DNA of 59,640 bases from Paracoccaceae bacterium (GCA_013003075.1 JABDLJ010000030.1:1-59640); one strand, 5' to 3'. Numbered from the stretch's first letter, positions 41,675 through 49,921 are shown. The notes: generated by a model not told the origin, from the sequence alone. Numbers and translations: made by a program.

Positions 41675-41858
41675 GTGACCTGCCTCTCCGATCACGCCTC
41701 GTTTCGGGTCTTGGTTGCCCGTCATTTCGAGCCTGAATAGCCCGTCATTGGCCGAACCATGCGTCAAGGCGGGTTTATTTGCAAGAATCAATCATTTGTG
41801 CGACAGGCTTTATGTGGACAAGTCGCAACACAAGGCAAATTGTGGGGGCTCATGGCAA

Positions 41859-41886
41859 AAGGCACCCCACATACAGGGGGTGCCTT
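41859..41886 (-). terminator. Intrinsic terminator after cpaB
   Basis: AAGGCACCCC (41859-41868) pairs with GGGGTGCCTT (41877-41886) with a short loop. On the minus strand it is followed by TTTTGCC. It lies 26 nt beyond the cpaB stop and 185 nt before the cpaC start, inside what would otherwise be one Tad operon. Confidence 0.8.
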
Positions 41887-41911
41887 ATTTCGTGCGGCCA
41901 GGGCTTGCGTG

Positions 41912-42763
41912 TCAGTTCGAGCAGTCGATCGGGATCTCGACGACTTCGGCGCCGCGCCGCGTCTTGACGGTGCAGACCTTCTCTTTCTCTTTGACCTCGA
42001 CGATCCGCTCTTCAATTCCCAGCAGCAGACGCTGGTCGATCTCGACCTCGCCGCTGACCGTTTCGTCCTCTGCGCCGACCAGCGACAACTGGAGACGGCC
42101 GGTGGCCTGGGCCTGTGCCAGCGCTGCAACCTGCAGCGGTGTGGCCTCAACCGTCACGGTGCGCGCCACTGTGGGGTTCGAGCGATCTTCGTCGGCCGAC
42201 TGGTCGACGGCGATCAGCTTGATGCCGGGTTCGATCAGGCGGGTGACTTCATTGGACCCTGCGGAAGCGTTCTCGGTGCGGCCGGTCCAGTAGACGTCCA
42301 CGCGGTCGCCAGGGCGCAGAAAGCCCGACACACCCGAGGCAACGTCGACGCGCAGCGCGAAGGCGCGCATGCCGGCCCCCAGACGCGATGACACACCGGC
42401 ATCGTCGCCGGGGTCGGTAACCTTGACCTTCAACAAAGCTTCGCCGCGTTCCATCGCCCTGAGGATCGTGCGCAGCTCTTTTTCACCTTCGGGAAACAGT
42501 GCGGCCTCTTTCTGGAACGCGCCTTCCGGCACGGCGTTGACCGGCCACTTTACCGCTTTCACGTCCTTGCGCCTCAAGCGTTCACCATAGCGCATCGGGC
42601 GCGTTAAGATGAACACATCCGTGGTGGGAACGATCGAGGCGCGCGCGGCGCGTTCTTGTGCCAATTCCTGTTCGTTCGCAGTGATATATTGCTGCGCCAT
42701 ATATACAGCGCCGCCCGCCAGTCCCAGCCCTAGGAGAAGGACCAAACCAAACACCAAACGCAT
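41912..42763 (-). CDS. cpaB: Tad pilus assembly protein CpaB/RcpC
   Basis: The 283-residue protein has one N-terminal membrane anchor (about 3-24) and a periplasmic SAF domain (about 50-110, DVFILTRPMRYGERLRRKDV) followed by the RcpC/CpaB domain (DVYWTGR, LSLVGAEDETVSGEV). It is thought to work with the secretin. ATG 42763 is supported by GAAAGGA just upstream. A terminator separates it from cpaC. Confidence 0.92.
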   Translation of the reverse strand: MRLVFGLVLLLGLGLAGGAVYMAQQYITANEQELAQERAARASIVPTTDVFILTRPMRYGERLRRKDVKAVKWPVNAVPEGAFQKEAALFPEGEKELRTILRAMERGEALLKVKVTDPGDDAGVSSRLGAGMRAFALRVDVASGVSGFLRPGDRVDVYWTGRTENASAGSNEVTRLIEPGIKLIAVDQSADEDRSNPTVARTVTVEATPLQVAALAQAQATGRLQLSLVGAEDETVSGEVEIDQRLLLGIEERIVEVKEKEKVCTVKTRRGAEVVEIPIDCSN

Positions 42764-42948
42764 GACGTATCCTTTCCAAATATACCGCGCCCAGCCAATT
42801 CCGCCGAGGCGGCGCATGCTTCTCCACCGCTTTCAATCGACGCCAAATGTGGCATCAGCATGGACAGAAAGGGTTGATCGCGTGCAATCCGGGATAATTA
42901 CCGTGATTGTTTTCGACATTCCCAAAGAACTATTGAAGAAAAATGAAA

Positions 42949-42967
42949 GCCCGCCATGCGGGCGGGC
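42949..42967 (-). terminator. Intrinsic terminator after the second Flp pilin gene
   Basis: GCCCGCC (42949-42955) and GGCGGGC (42961-42967) pair around ATGCG. On the minus strand the stem is followed by TTTCATTTTTC. It lies about 80 nt past the stop of the pilin gene at 43045 and 190 nt before cpaB. Confidence 0.8.
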
Positions 42968-43044
42968 ATATTCTTGACACGTCCCTGCGAAACACTTCGG
43001 CAAGGTGAATATGTGCCTGGCTTTGCGCTGAAAGTCGGCGCGGA

Positions 43045-43230
43045 TCAGTCGAGAAGGTCGGTCCGATCTTCGACATAAGTGCCGATGCCCTCTGACTTGT
43101 CGGTCAGGGCGTTTTGAAGCAGGCCGATTAGACCGAGGCTGATCCCAACAATCGCTGCGGTCAGGACGACCCAATCGACAGTCACGGCGCCGGCTTCCTC
43201 GCGCTTGAACCTTTTGATCAATCTCAGCAT
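43045..43230 (-). CDS. Flp-family type IVb pilin (second copy)
   Basis: This 61-residue pilin has a basic leader MLRLIKRFKREEAG cleaved after Gly, then AVTVDWVVLTAAIVGISLGL as the hydrophobic assembly helix and a short polar tail. The +5/+6 residues are Asp-Trp rather than the usual Glu-Tyr. An AGGAG site is 9 nt before ATG 43230. It is flanked by its own terminator and may be transcribed on its own. The tail (SEGIGTYVEDRTDLLD) is acidic and differs from the first pilin. Confidence 0.88.
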   Translation of the reverse strand: MLRLIKRFKREEAGAVTVDWVVLTAAIVGISLGLIGLLQNALTDKSEGIGTYVEDRTDLLD

Positions 43231-43339
43231 GATCGGAACTCCTGTATCACGAAAATAACTTTGTTGTGCTGGAACTGTTTGTGCGATCAGACCCAGGGTG
43301 GCTCGTGGGAAATGCAACACCTATTGTCACTTGAAAAAA

Positions 43340-43368
43340 GGGGCCACGTCCAGTTCGGAAGCGGCCCC
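43340..43368 (-). terminator. Intrinsic terminator after the first Flp pilin gene
   Basis: GGGGCC (43340-43345) pairs with GGCCCC (43363-43368). On the minus strand the stem is followed directly by TTTTTT (43334-43339). This is the strongest T-run terminator in the window and lies between the two pilin genes. Confidence 0.85.
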
Positions 43369-43434
43369 TGTCTTTTCAGATTGATTGGGCAATGCGCCAA
43401 GGCGTTCCCTGGCGCGCCCGATCAACTGGCGCTT

Positions 43435-43623
43435 TTAGCCGCCGACAGCCTGAGTAGCAACGGCATCAGAGATCGCCCCACCCAGAGTCTCGGTACCTGC
43501 GCGAACCGAGGCGATAACGGCAATGCCGAGGCCCACGATCGCTGCGGTCAGCACAACCCAGTCAACCGTGACTGCGCCGTCTTCGTCTTTCTTGAACTTT
43601 TTAGCAAGCTTAAGGAAATCCAT
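43435..43623 (-). CDS. Flp-family type IVb pilin (first copy)
   Basis: This 62-residue pilin has the leader MDFLKLAKKFKKDEDG, then AVTVDWVVLTAAIVGLGIAV and a small, Gly/Ala-rich tail. It shares the 16-residue GAVTVDWVVLTAAIVG core exactly with the other pilin. ATG 43623 follows CGGAG. The small neutral tail and first position suggest this is the major subunit; that is inference. The region 43624-43974 upstream holds no gene and is the divergent promoter region with the transglycosylase. Confidence 0.9.
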   Translation of the reverse strand: MDFLKLAKKFKKDEDGAVTVDWVVLTAAIVGLGIAVIASVRAGTETLGGAISDAVATQAVGG

Positions 43624-43974
43624 AGTTTTTCTCCGTTCCATCATTCGCTCTGTTTCACTTTAACCTTGAAGGATCACCTCGGGCTGTCCTCTTAAGACCC
43701 GATCACCGCCTTGGCATGACGAGGAAATTGCTGTTCAAATTGGGCGAGAGTTTGGCGGGGGTCTGACGTTTTTGCAGTCACATCGTTAATTCGTTAAAAA
43801 TCCTCTAAGCATCTGATAACGAAGCGTAAATTCCCCGGAATTCCAGCTTTTCGCGCCAATGGAGGATTTGTTTTAGGGTCTATTAGATACCACTTGGTTA
43901 ACAATACCGCGGTTAATGCTGGTTATTGTTGCGCCAATTTGCGATGTTTGCCGAAAACAGAGCAGTGGCAAATC

Positions 43975-44793
43975 ATGATCAGGCAGCCCATCGCGCTTAT
44001 CATCGCGGGTCTCATCGCGCTTCCCTCCTATGCAGTACCGGCTTTTGCAGAGGATCCGCCGCCGTTTCCTGAATTCAGCGCCCGCCGCGTAGGCGTTCCG
44101 AAGGCCGGGGGCGGTCCTCGCATCAATGTATCGATCGAGCCGAAGGCAGATATCGTTGCCGCGCAACCCACCCCGGACGAAGATGCCGATGGCGCGCCGC
44201 GTCCCTATGATTGGTTCTGGTCCGACGTCTCGCCTCAGCTAGCACAGGCCAGCGCGGGGCGCCTGGAGGCCACCATGACAGCGCTGCAGGACGGCGAGCG
44301 TGACAAGCGGGTCACCGCACCGCGGCTGGGCGATATGCGCAAGATCACCGACGCCTATGGCAAGGACATCCTGCTGGCGACCATCGGGACCCGCGTCTCG
44401 CCGGCTTTGGTCGCCGCCATTATCCACGTGGAATCGGGCGGGCGCGCCGACGCGCTCAGCAGCGCAGGCGCCAGCGGCCTGATGCAGCTGATCCCCGCAA
44501 CCGCCGAGCGGTTCGGAGTCGAGGACGCCGATGATCCGGCGGACAACATCAAGGGCGGTGTGGCGTATCTCGATTGGCTGATGGGCGAGTTCGATCACGA
44601 CCCGGTCATGATCCTGGCGGGCTACAACGCTGGTGAGAATGCGGTGAAGTCGCACAAGGGCGTGCCGCCCTATGCCGAAACGCGCGCCTACGTGCCCAAG
44701 GTGCTGGCGGCCTGGCGCGTTGCAAGCGGTCTTTGCCAGACGCCGCCGCAGCTTATCACTGACGGGTGCGCCTTCGTCCAAATTCCGCGCTAG
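43975..44793 (+). CDS. Lytic transglycosylase (SLT domain)
   Basis: Periplasmic enzyme of 272 residues with a signal peptide (cleaved near VPAFA), a linker region (30-120) and a lytic transglycosylase family 1 domain. The catalytic glutamate is E153 in IIHVESGGRADALSSAGA, followed by SGLMQLIPATAERFGV and AGYNAGENAV. It would open peptidoglycan, perhaps to let an envelope machine pass. It is divergent from the first Flp gene, so a role in Tad assembly is possible. It converges with the DprE2-like gene with a 3-nt gap. Confidence 0.88.
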   Translation: MIRQPIALIIAGLIALPSYAVPAFAEDPPPFPEFSARRVGVPKAGGGPRINVSIEPKADIVAAQPTPDEDADGAPRPYDWFWSDVSPQLAQASAGRLEATMTALQDGERDKRVTAPRLGDMRKITDAYGKDILLATIGTRVSPALVAAIIHVESGGRADALSSAGASGLMQLIPATAERFGVEDADDPADNIKGGVAYLDWLMGEFDHDPVMILAGYNAGENAVKSHKGVPPYAETRAYVPKVLAAWRVASGLCQTPPQLITDGCAFVQIPR

Positions 44794-44796
44794 CGC

Positions 44797-45534
44797 CTAG
44801 ATCGACATCTTCTTGAATATGCGCTCCGGTATCGAGCGGATGATCAGCATGATGAAGCGCCAGAAGAAGGGCGTATATATAGTGTCGCGCTTCCTGGCGA
44901 CGGCTTTTAGGATGTCGCTGGCCACCGCCTCGGGTGCGGCAACCAGGAACATCCCCGGAATGCCCCAGGTCATGGCGGTGTCGACAAAGCCGGGCTTTAC
45001 CGTCACCACGTGGCCGCCCGAGCGCGTCAGGCGGTTGCGCAGCCCCGACAGGTAGGTGTGAAAGCCCGCCTTGGCCGAGCCGTAGACGTAGTTGCCGATC
45101 CGGCCACGGTCACCCGCGACAGAGCCTACGCCCACAACGCATCCCGCGCCGCGCGCCTCGATGATCGGCGCCAGCATGTGCAACATGCGGGCCGGGCCTG
45201 CGTGACTGTCGGTGACAACGCCGTCCAGCAACGATGGATCGGCATCGATGTCGGCCTGGGGCGGCATCGAGCCGACGAAGACCGCCGCGTTGACAGTGCC
45301 TTCCGCCGCCTCGGCCTTTGCGGCGATCGGGCCGAAGGTCTCGGGCTTGCGGGCGTCGAATTCCAGCACCTCTGCATGGGCTGCGCCGCGCAGGCTGCAA
45401 TCTGTGGCAAGCGCGCCGATATCGGCAAGGTCGCGGCCGGCCAGCCAGACCGCGTCGCCTCGTTCCGAGACCGCCCGCGCGAAGGCCCGCGCCATCGACG
45501 AGGTGGCGCCGAAGATGATCCATGTCTCGTTCAT
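44797..45534 (-). CDS. SDR reductase, DprE2-like
   Basis: Short-chain dehydrogenase of 245 residues. The opening IIFGATSSMARAFARA is an NAD(P)-binding glycine-rich loop of the DprE2 type. GSVAGDRGRIGNYVYGSAKA holds the catalytic Tyr and Lys, and the C-terminus (IPERIFKKMSI) resembles mycobacterial DprE2, which reduces the 2-keto intermediate to decaprenyl-phospho-arabinose. It overlaps the DprE1-like gene by 4 nt, and the pairing is the best evidence for function. The lipid carrier here is unknown. Confidence 0.75.
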   Translation of the reverse strand: MNETWIIFGATSSMARAFARAVSERGDAVWLAGRDLADIGALATDCSLRGAAHAEVLEFDARKPETFGPIAAKAEAAEGTVNAAVFVGSMPPQADIDADPSLLDGVVTDSHAGPARMLHMLAPIIEARGAGCVVGVGSVAGDRGRIGNYVYGSAKAGFHTYLSGLRNRLTRSGGHVVTVKPGFVDTAMTWGIPGMFLVAAPEAVASDILKAVARKRDTIYTPFFWRFIMLIIRSIPERIFKKMSI

Positions 45535-46838
45535 GCGACACCCCTCAGATCAAGACGGCGCACCAGATCGGTCTGAAGCGCCCGCTCGGGATCGAGCTTG
45601 GCCACGGCTTTGACCCACTTCGCCTGCTCGGGATACATCCCGGCAATCAGTTCGGGCGTCGCTACGCTGTCCTTGGCGAAATAGATCCGCCCGCCAGCAT
45701 CTCTAGCCGCTTCGGTCAGCCCCTCGACGATGTGCCTGGCGCGGCCGCGGTTCGGAAAGTCGACGGCAAGCGTGTAGCCCTCCATCGGAAAGCTCATATA
45801 GCCTGCGCGTCCCGGTCCCATCCGTTTGAGCACGGCAAGCGGCGAGGCAAGGCCCGACTTGGCGATCGTCTCCAGCATCTGCCGCAGCGCCGGGGCCTGA
45901 TCCAGCGGCACGACGCACTGGAACTGGTGAAAGCCGGCCTTGCCATAAAGCCGGTTCCAGTCATGGATCTTGTCGAGCGGGAAGAAGAAATCGTCGATCG
46001 GCTTGACGACGGTGCGACCGCGCTGCGGGATGCGCCGCCAATAGGCGGCATTGAAAAGGCGCACGATGGGGCTCGACAGCGCAAAGGATGGCGCATCGAA
46101 GGGCACCCGGCGCCCGCGCTTGGCCGGCGGTACGAGCCCCGCGCCGGTCTCGCCCTCTTCCAGAACGCCGCGGCCGAGATTGCGGCCCGTGGCCGTCGCG
46201 TCGATCCAGCCGACGGTATAAGTTGCCTCGGATGCGTCGAGAAGACCGAGGTGTTCGTCCCAGTCGCCGATCCGCCGTTCGGTCACCATCATCACATCAC
46301 CCTTGCAGCGCAAAAGCTGCATTTCGGCCGAGGCGATGGCGCCGGTCTGCCCCAGCCCGCCGACAGTTGCCTTGAAAAGCTCGCTTCCGGTCTTTGCGGT
46401 CTTTCTTCCTTTCGGGGTGACAAGCGCCAGGGCCGTTACATGCTGACCGAAAGAGCCCGCGTGGTGATGGTTCTTGCCGTGCACGTCCATTGCAACAGAG
46501 CCGCCCACGGTGGCAAAGCCCGTGCCCGGCATCACCGGGGGGAGCCAACCCAGCGGCGCAAGGCGGCGAACCAGATCGCCGATCCGCACGCCGGGCTCGG
46601 CCGTCAGAAGGCCGGTGTCCGCATCAAAGGCGGTGACCCGGTCCAGCCGCACCGTGCTGATGGCGGGCTTTGCATCGTTGAGGCACGCATCGCCATACGA
46701 ACGCAGCGACCCCAGCGGCGGCGCTGGCATGCTGTCCATGGCGGCGGCCAAGCTGCTCTGGCGCTCGGGCCGCGCGGTATCGCTTGTTGCCGAAAGCGTC
46801 CGGCCCCAGCCGGTGTATTCAACGGGTTTTGTGCGCAT
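45531..46838 (-). CDS. FAD-linked oxidase, DprE1-like
   Basis: Flavoprotein of 435 residues of the vanillyl-alcohol oxidase fold. The FAD domain contains SLRSYGDACLNDA (44-56), GVRIGDLV and DVHGKNHHHAGSFGQHV (118-134), all matching mycobacterial DprE1, which oxidises polyprenyl-phospho-ribose at C2. The substrate domain keeps the catalytic lysine K389 in YFAKDS. Residue 358 is Ala (YTLAVDFP) where the mycobacterial protein has Cys387, the covalent target of benzothiazinones. It lies between the flippase-like gene (20-nt overlap) and the DprE2-like gene. Confidence 0.8.
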   Translation of the reverse strand: MRTKPVEYTGWGRTLSATSDTARPERQSSLAAAMDSMPAPPLGSLRSYGDACLNDAKPAISTVRLDRVTAFDADTGLLTAEPGVRIGDLVRRLAPLGWLPPVMPGTGFATVGGSVAMDVHGKNHHHAGSFGQHVTALALVTPKGRKTAKTGSELFKATVGGLGQTGAIASAEMQLLRCKGDVMMVTERRIGDWDEHLGLLDASEATYTVGWIDATATGRNLGRGVLEEGETGAGLVPPAKRGRRVPFDAPSFALSSPIVRLFNAAYWRRIPQRGRTVVKPIDDFFFPLDKIHDWNRLYGKAGFHQFQCVVPLDQAPALRQMLETIAKSGLASPLAVLKRMGPGRAGYMSFPMEGYTLAVDFPNRGRARHIVEGLTEAARDAGGRIYFAKDSVATPELIAGMYPEQAKWVKAVAKLDPERALQTDLVRRLDLRGVA

Positions 46839-47838
46839 GGAAGGCCTTCAGTGACAGCCGCTCGGCTATGGGAAAGACAACAAGCCCCAGCCCGATGGCG
46901 AACCAGAGTGTTGTGACGCGGATGATCAGCGTCGCGGGGATCGAGGTTTCAAGCGGAACGCCTTGCGCGGTCAGAAGCCCGATCATGACGGCCTCGGCGC
47001 CGCCGACGCCGCCAGGCGCGCCCGTCAGGCCACCGGCCAGCGTGGAAAAGACGAAGATCGCCACGGCGGACCACAGTCCGACATCGGCGCCCATCCAGAC
47101 CAGCAGCAGATGAAAGGCAACCCCTTCGGCCATCCAGCCCGCCAGTCCAAGGGCGCCCGCGATCATCAGTACGGCTGGAGAGCGGAAATGCGCCAGCGAC
47201 ACCGAAGCACGGCGGACACCCACAAAGAGCCGCTTGAATGCACCCGTGATCCGATAGCCGTAGCCCGCCGCGCGGCTTAGAAGCGCCGGGTGCGTTGCGA
47301 CATAGGCCACCGCAAGCGCCAGGGCGATCACCGGAAGCGCACCGGCGATGCCGCCGGCCGAAAACCCAAGCGCGAGGGCCAGAAGCACCGCCATGGCGGT
47401 CAGGTCCGAGGCGCGGTCGATCAGCACCAGGGGCGCTGTGCGCTCGAACGCCCAACCGGTCTCGCGCTCGATCCAGCGCATGCGGACAAGCTCGCCCACG
47501 CGGCCGGGGGTGGCCGACATCGCAAACCCGCCGATGAAATGGCGCAGATCCTGCATCAGCCCTGTGGCAAGGCCAAGCCGATTGGCAAACAGGTGCCACC
47601 GAAGGCCGCGCAGGGCGTAATTGACCAGGCTCAACAGCAGCAAAAGCGCAACCTGGCCAAGCCCAAGGCTGGCGAAGCTTTGCAGCGTCTGCCGCCAGCC
47701 GGTCGCGGCGGCAAGCGCGGCGAGGCCCGCCAGCATCAGCGCAAAGAGGCCGGCCAGTATCCAAAGATCACGCCGGCGGCGCGCCGCTGCCGGATCGCGC
47801 CCGGACGGAGGTAGGGGGGCTGTACTGCTCATTATCAT
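46819..47838 (-). CDS. Flippase-like / lysylphosphatidylglycerol synthase transmembrane family protein
   Basis: Polytopic inner-membrane protein of 339 residues with about eight helices and no soluble catalytic domain. RGLRWHLFANRL and TPGRVGELVRMRWIERETG match the LPG_synthase_TM (UPF0104) family, members of which are proposed lipid or polyprenyl-phosphosugar flippases. It heads a cassette with the DprE1/DprE2-like genes, so it may flip a lipid-linked pentose. Starts at 47838 or 47832 are equally plausible. The 131 nt upstream holds a nine-C run (47948-47956) and no gene. Confidence 0.78.
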   Translation of the reverse strand: MIMSSTAPLPPSGRDPAAARRRRDLWILAGLFALMLAGLAALAAATGWRQTLQSFASLGLGQVALLLLLSLVNYALRGLRWHLFANRLGLATGLMQDLRHFIGGFAMSATPGRVGELVRMRWIERETGWAFERTAPLVLIDRASDLTAMAVLLALALGFSAGGIAGALPVIALALAVAYVATHPALLSRAAGYGYRITGAFKRLFVGVRRASVSLAHFRSPAVLMIAGALGLAGWMAEGVAFHLLLVWMGADVGLWSAVAIFVFSTLAGGLTGAPGGVGGAEAVMIGLLTAQGVPLETSIPATLIIRVTTLWFAIGLGLVVFPIAERLSLKAFHAHKTR

Positions 47839-47969
47839 TGTCCGAGCGCCTAGCGCGGAATTTGGGCTACATTATGAAGAGCCTGTGGGTGATAATCGAC
47901 CTGCCGGGATAATTGCCGCCCAAGCTGGTGCCTCTGCCCCACACTATCCCCCCCCCGCATTGCGACGGT

Positions 47970-48260
47970 TCAGACGTTGAACGCATCCGCCCAGTCGGGG
48001 TGCTTGCGCCGCTCGGCATTCACGAACGGGCAAAGCGGCACGATGCGAAAGCCCTCTGCGCGGGCATCTTCGACAAGCCGCGCCACCAGCCTCTGGCCAG
48101 CGCCGGTGCCGCGAAAGGCGTCCGGCACATCGGTGTGGTCGGCGATGACCATCGTCGGCGAGGCGATAGAGTATGTCAGCTCGGCAGTGGCGCCCCCAAG
48201 GTGCATCACGTAGCGCCCCTTCGAGCCATCGATTTCGCGCTCGATCCGCGGTTCAGACAA
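47970..48260 (-). CDS. GNAT-fold N-acetyltransferase, short form
   Basis: This 96-residue protein belongs to the small GNAT group (COG2388-like): [36 protein letters not shown] (acetyl-CoA loop RGTGAGQ) and [17 protein letters not shown], which is characteristic of the group. The start is probably TTG at 48260 (giving [12 protein letters not shown]), with GAGG upstream and overlapping the scoB stop by 8 nt. Upstream in-frame codons translate to low-complexity sequence. It is the last gene of the scoA-scoB group. The acetyl acceptor is unknown. Confidence 0.78.
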   Translation of the reverse strand: MSEPRIEREIDGSKGRYVMHLGGATAELTYSIASPTMVIADHTDVPDAFRGTGAGQRLVARLVEDARAEGFRIVPLCPFVNAERRKHPDWADAFNV

Positions 48261-48879
48261 TCCGCGCCTCGGTTGCGGCGACGATTTGTTCGTGCGTGAC
48301 GCCCGGGGCCAGTTCGACGACCTGCAGGCCCTTGTGCGCGACATCGAGCACGGCAAGGTTGGTGATGATCCGGTCGACCACGGCCTTGCCGGTCAGCGGC
48401 AGGGTGCATTCCTTCAGGATCTTCGATTCACCGTGCTTGTTGGTGTGGTCCATCACGACGACCACCCGACCGACACCGGCCACAAGGTCCATCGCGCCGC
48501 CCATGCCCTTGACCAGCTTGCCGGGGATCATCCAGTTCGCCAGATCGCCGGTTTCGGACACTTCCATCGCGCCCAGGATCGCCATGGCGATCTTGCCGCC
48601 GCGGATCATGCCGAAGCTGGTTGCGCTGTCGAAATAGGCGGTCTGCGGCAGCTCGGTGATCGTCTGCTTGCCCGCGTTGATCAGATCGGCGTCGATCTCG
48701 CCCTCGGTCGGGAAGGGGCCCATACCCAGCATCCCGTTTTCCGACTGCAGCGTCACCTCGATCCCGTCGGGAATATAGTTGGACACCATCGTCGGGATGC
48801 CGATGCCGAGGTTCACGTACCAGCCGTCCTGCAGTTCCTGCGCGGCGCGCGCCGCCATTTCGTTGCGATCCCAGGGCAT
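48253..48879 (-). CDS. scoB: 3-oxoacid CoA-transferase subunit B
   Basis: Subunit of 208 residues with the catalytic glutamate in [12 protein letters not shown] and the opening [21 protein letters not shown], both typical of the beta subunit. With subunit A it transfers CoA between succinyl-CoA and acetoacetate or a related 3-oxoacid. It lies 1 nt after the small unknown gene and is translationally close to it. Confidence 0.93.
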   Translation of the reverse strand: MPWDRNEMAARAAQELQDGWYVNLGIGIPTMVSNYIPDGIEVTLQSENGMLGMGPFPTEGEIDADLINAGKQTITELPQTAYFDSATSFGMIRGGKIAMAILGAMEVSETGDLANWMIPGKLVKGMGGAMDLVAGVGRVVVVMDHTNKHGESKILKECTLPLTGKAVVDRIITNLAVLDVAHKGLQVVELAPGVTHEQIVAATEARIV

Positions 48880-48880
48880 T

Positions 48881-49111
48881 TCATGCCTCTCCGTCGTTAA
48901 GAGCTTGCGTCATCCGGTCCTGCGCATCGGCCATGATGTGCCCGGCTTCAAGGTTGGCCATCGCCGCGGCCAAAGAGATCACGGCGGTGTTGTGGTCATG
49001 CGCGGCCTCGGGGCCGAACAGGTCGAGGACCATGCGCTTGGCGGCGTGCACATAAATCTCCACCCTGTTTTCTACTTCCTTGGCGCGTACTTCTGGATCG
49101 ATCTCGGTCAT
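48881..49111 (-). CDS. Small acidic helical protein between scoA and scoB
   Basis: The protein has 76 residues: [20 protein letters not shown] at the start, then a probable pair of amphipathic helices with [22 protein letters not shown]. It has no signal or membrane segment and no family that I recognise. It sits 10 nt after scoA and 1 nt before scoB, so it must be made with the transferase subunits. It could be a regulator or an assembly factor, or simply co-transcribed. Confidence 0.7.
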   Translation of the reverse strand: MTEIDPEVRAKEVENRVEIYVHAAKRMVLDLFGPEAAHDHNTAVISLAAAMANLEAGHIMADAQDRMTQALNDGEA

Positions 49112-49121
49112 GGAAAATCCC

Positions 49122-49817
49122 TCAGGCTGCGCGCACGGTGCGCTGTTCGATCCGCTTTTCGTGCTCGCCCTGGATCAGGCGGTGCACGTAGATCCCGGGA
49201 AGATGGATGCTATCGGGATCTAGGCTGCCGGTCGGCACGATTTCTTCAACCTCGGCGACGCAGACCTGGCCGCACATCGCGGCAGGAGGGTTGAAGTTCC
49301 GCGCGGTCTTGCGGAACACCAGGTTACCGGTCGGATCAGCCTTCCAGGCCTTCACGATGGACAGGTCCGCAAAAATCCCGTGCTCCAGGATATATGTCTC
49401 GCCGTCGAACTCTTTGTGCTCTTTGCCATCGGCAATCACGGTACCGACGCCGGTCTTGGTGTAAAAGCCGGGAATGCCGCAGCCGCCGGCGCGCATGCGC
49501 TCGGCCAAGGTGCCTTGCGGGTTGAACTCAAGCTCCAGCTCGCCCGAAAGATACTGCCGCATGAACTCGGCGTTCTCTCCTACATAAGAGCTGATCATCT
49601 TCTTGACCTGCCGGGTCTGCAGCAGGATGCCGATCCCGAAATCGTCGACGCCGGCATTGTTGGACGCGAAGGTCAGGTCCTTGGTGCCGGCTTCCTTGAT
49701 CGCCTGAAGCAGAAGTTCGGGAATGCCGCAAAGCCCGAAGCCGCCGGCGGCGATGAACATCCCGTCACGCAAAAGCCCGTCCAGAGCGTCCTGTGCCGAG
49801 CTATAGATTTTTTTCAT
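49122..49817 (-). CDS. scoA: 3-oxoacid CoA-transferase subunit A
   Basis: Subunit of 231 residues beginning MKKIYSSAQDALDGLLRDGM, with GGFGLCGIPELLLQAI and LTFASNNAGVDDFGIG, the alpha-subunit motifs. ATG 49817 is preferred over an in-frame ATG at 49835 by alignment with the family start and a GGGAAAATTT spacing. It heads the operon scoA-small gene-scoB-GNAT and diverges in function from the DUF481 gene upstream. Confidence 0.93.
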   Translation of the reverse strand: MKKIYSSAQDALDGLLRDGMFIAAGGFGLCGIPELLLQAIKEAGTKDLTFASNNAGVDDFGIGILLQTRQVKKMISSYVGENAEFMRQYLSGELELEFNPQGTLAERMRAGGCGIPGFYTKTGVGTVIADGKEHKEFDGETYILEHGIFADLSIVKAWKADPTGNLVFRKTARNFNPPAAMCGQVCVAEVEEIVPTGSLDPDSIHLPGIYVHRLIQGEHEKRIEQRTVRAA

Positions 49818-49921
49818 GGAAATTTTCCCTCGCAAAAAGGTCAGTTCTTTAGTGCCGCTGGTGGATCAGAGAGTCAATCGCCGCAGCGCGGCATTTCGAA
49901 GATAGCCAAAAGACGCGAAAA

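Noticed and set aside
43700..43740. Sigma-54 promoter upstream of the first pilin (TTGGCAT...TTGC)
   Set aside because: The GG-to-GC distance is about 15 nt rather than 10 and the orientation points away from the pilin gene.
43745..43930. CtrA-type boxes (TTAA-N7-TTAA) in the flp/transglycosylase promoter region
   Set aside because: Several TTAA words are present, but the spacings seen are 4 and 11, not 7.
45522..46916. Plus-strand open frame (464 codons) opposite the DprE1-like gene
   Set aside because: Antisense shadow; no domain or signal, and it starts inside the neighbouring gene.
47948..47956. Run of nine C as a phase-variable switch ahead of the flippase-like gene
   Set aside because: It lies about 110 nt upstream of the start, outside any reading frame, with no promoter elements placed around it. 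A short homopolymer in GC-rich DNA is not enough.
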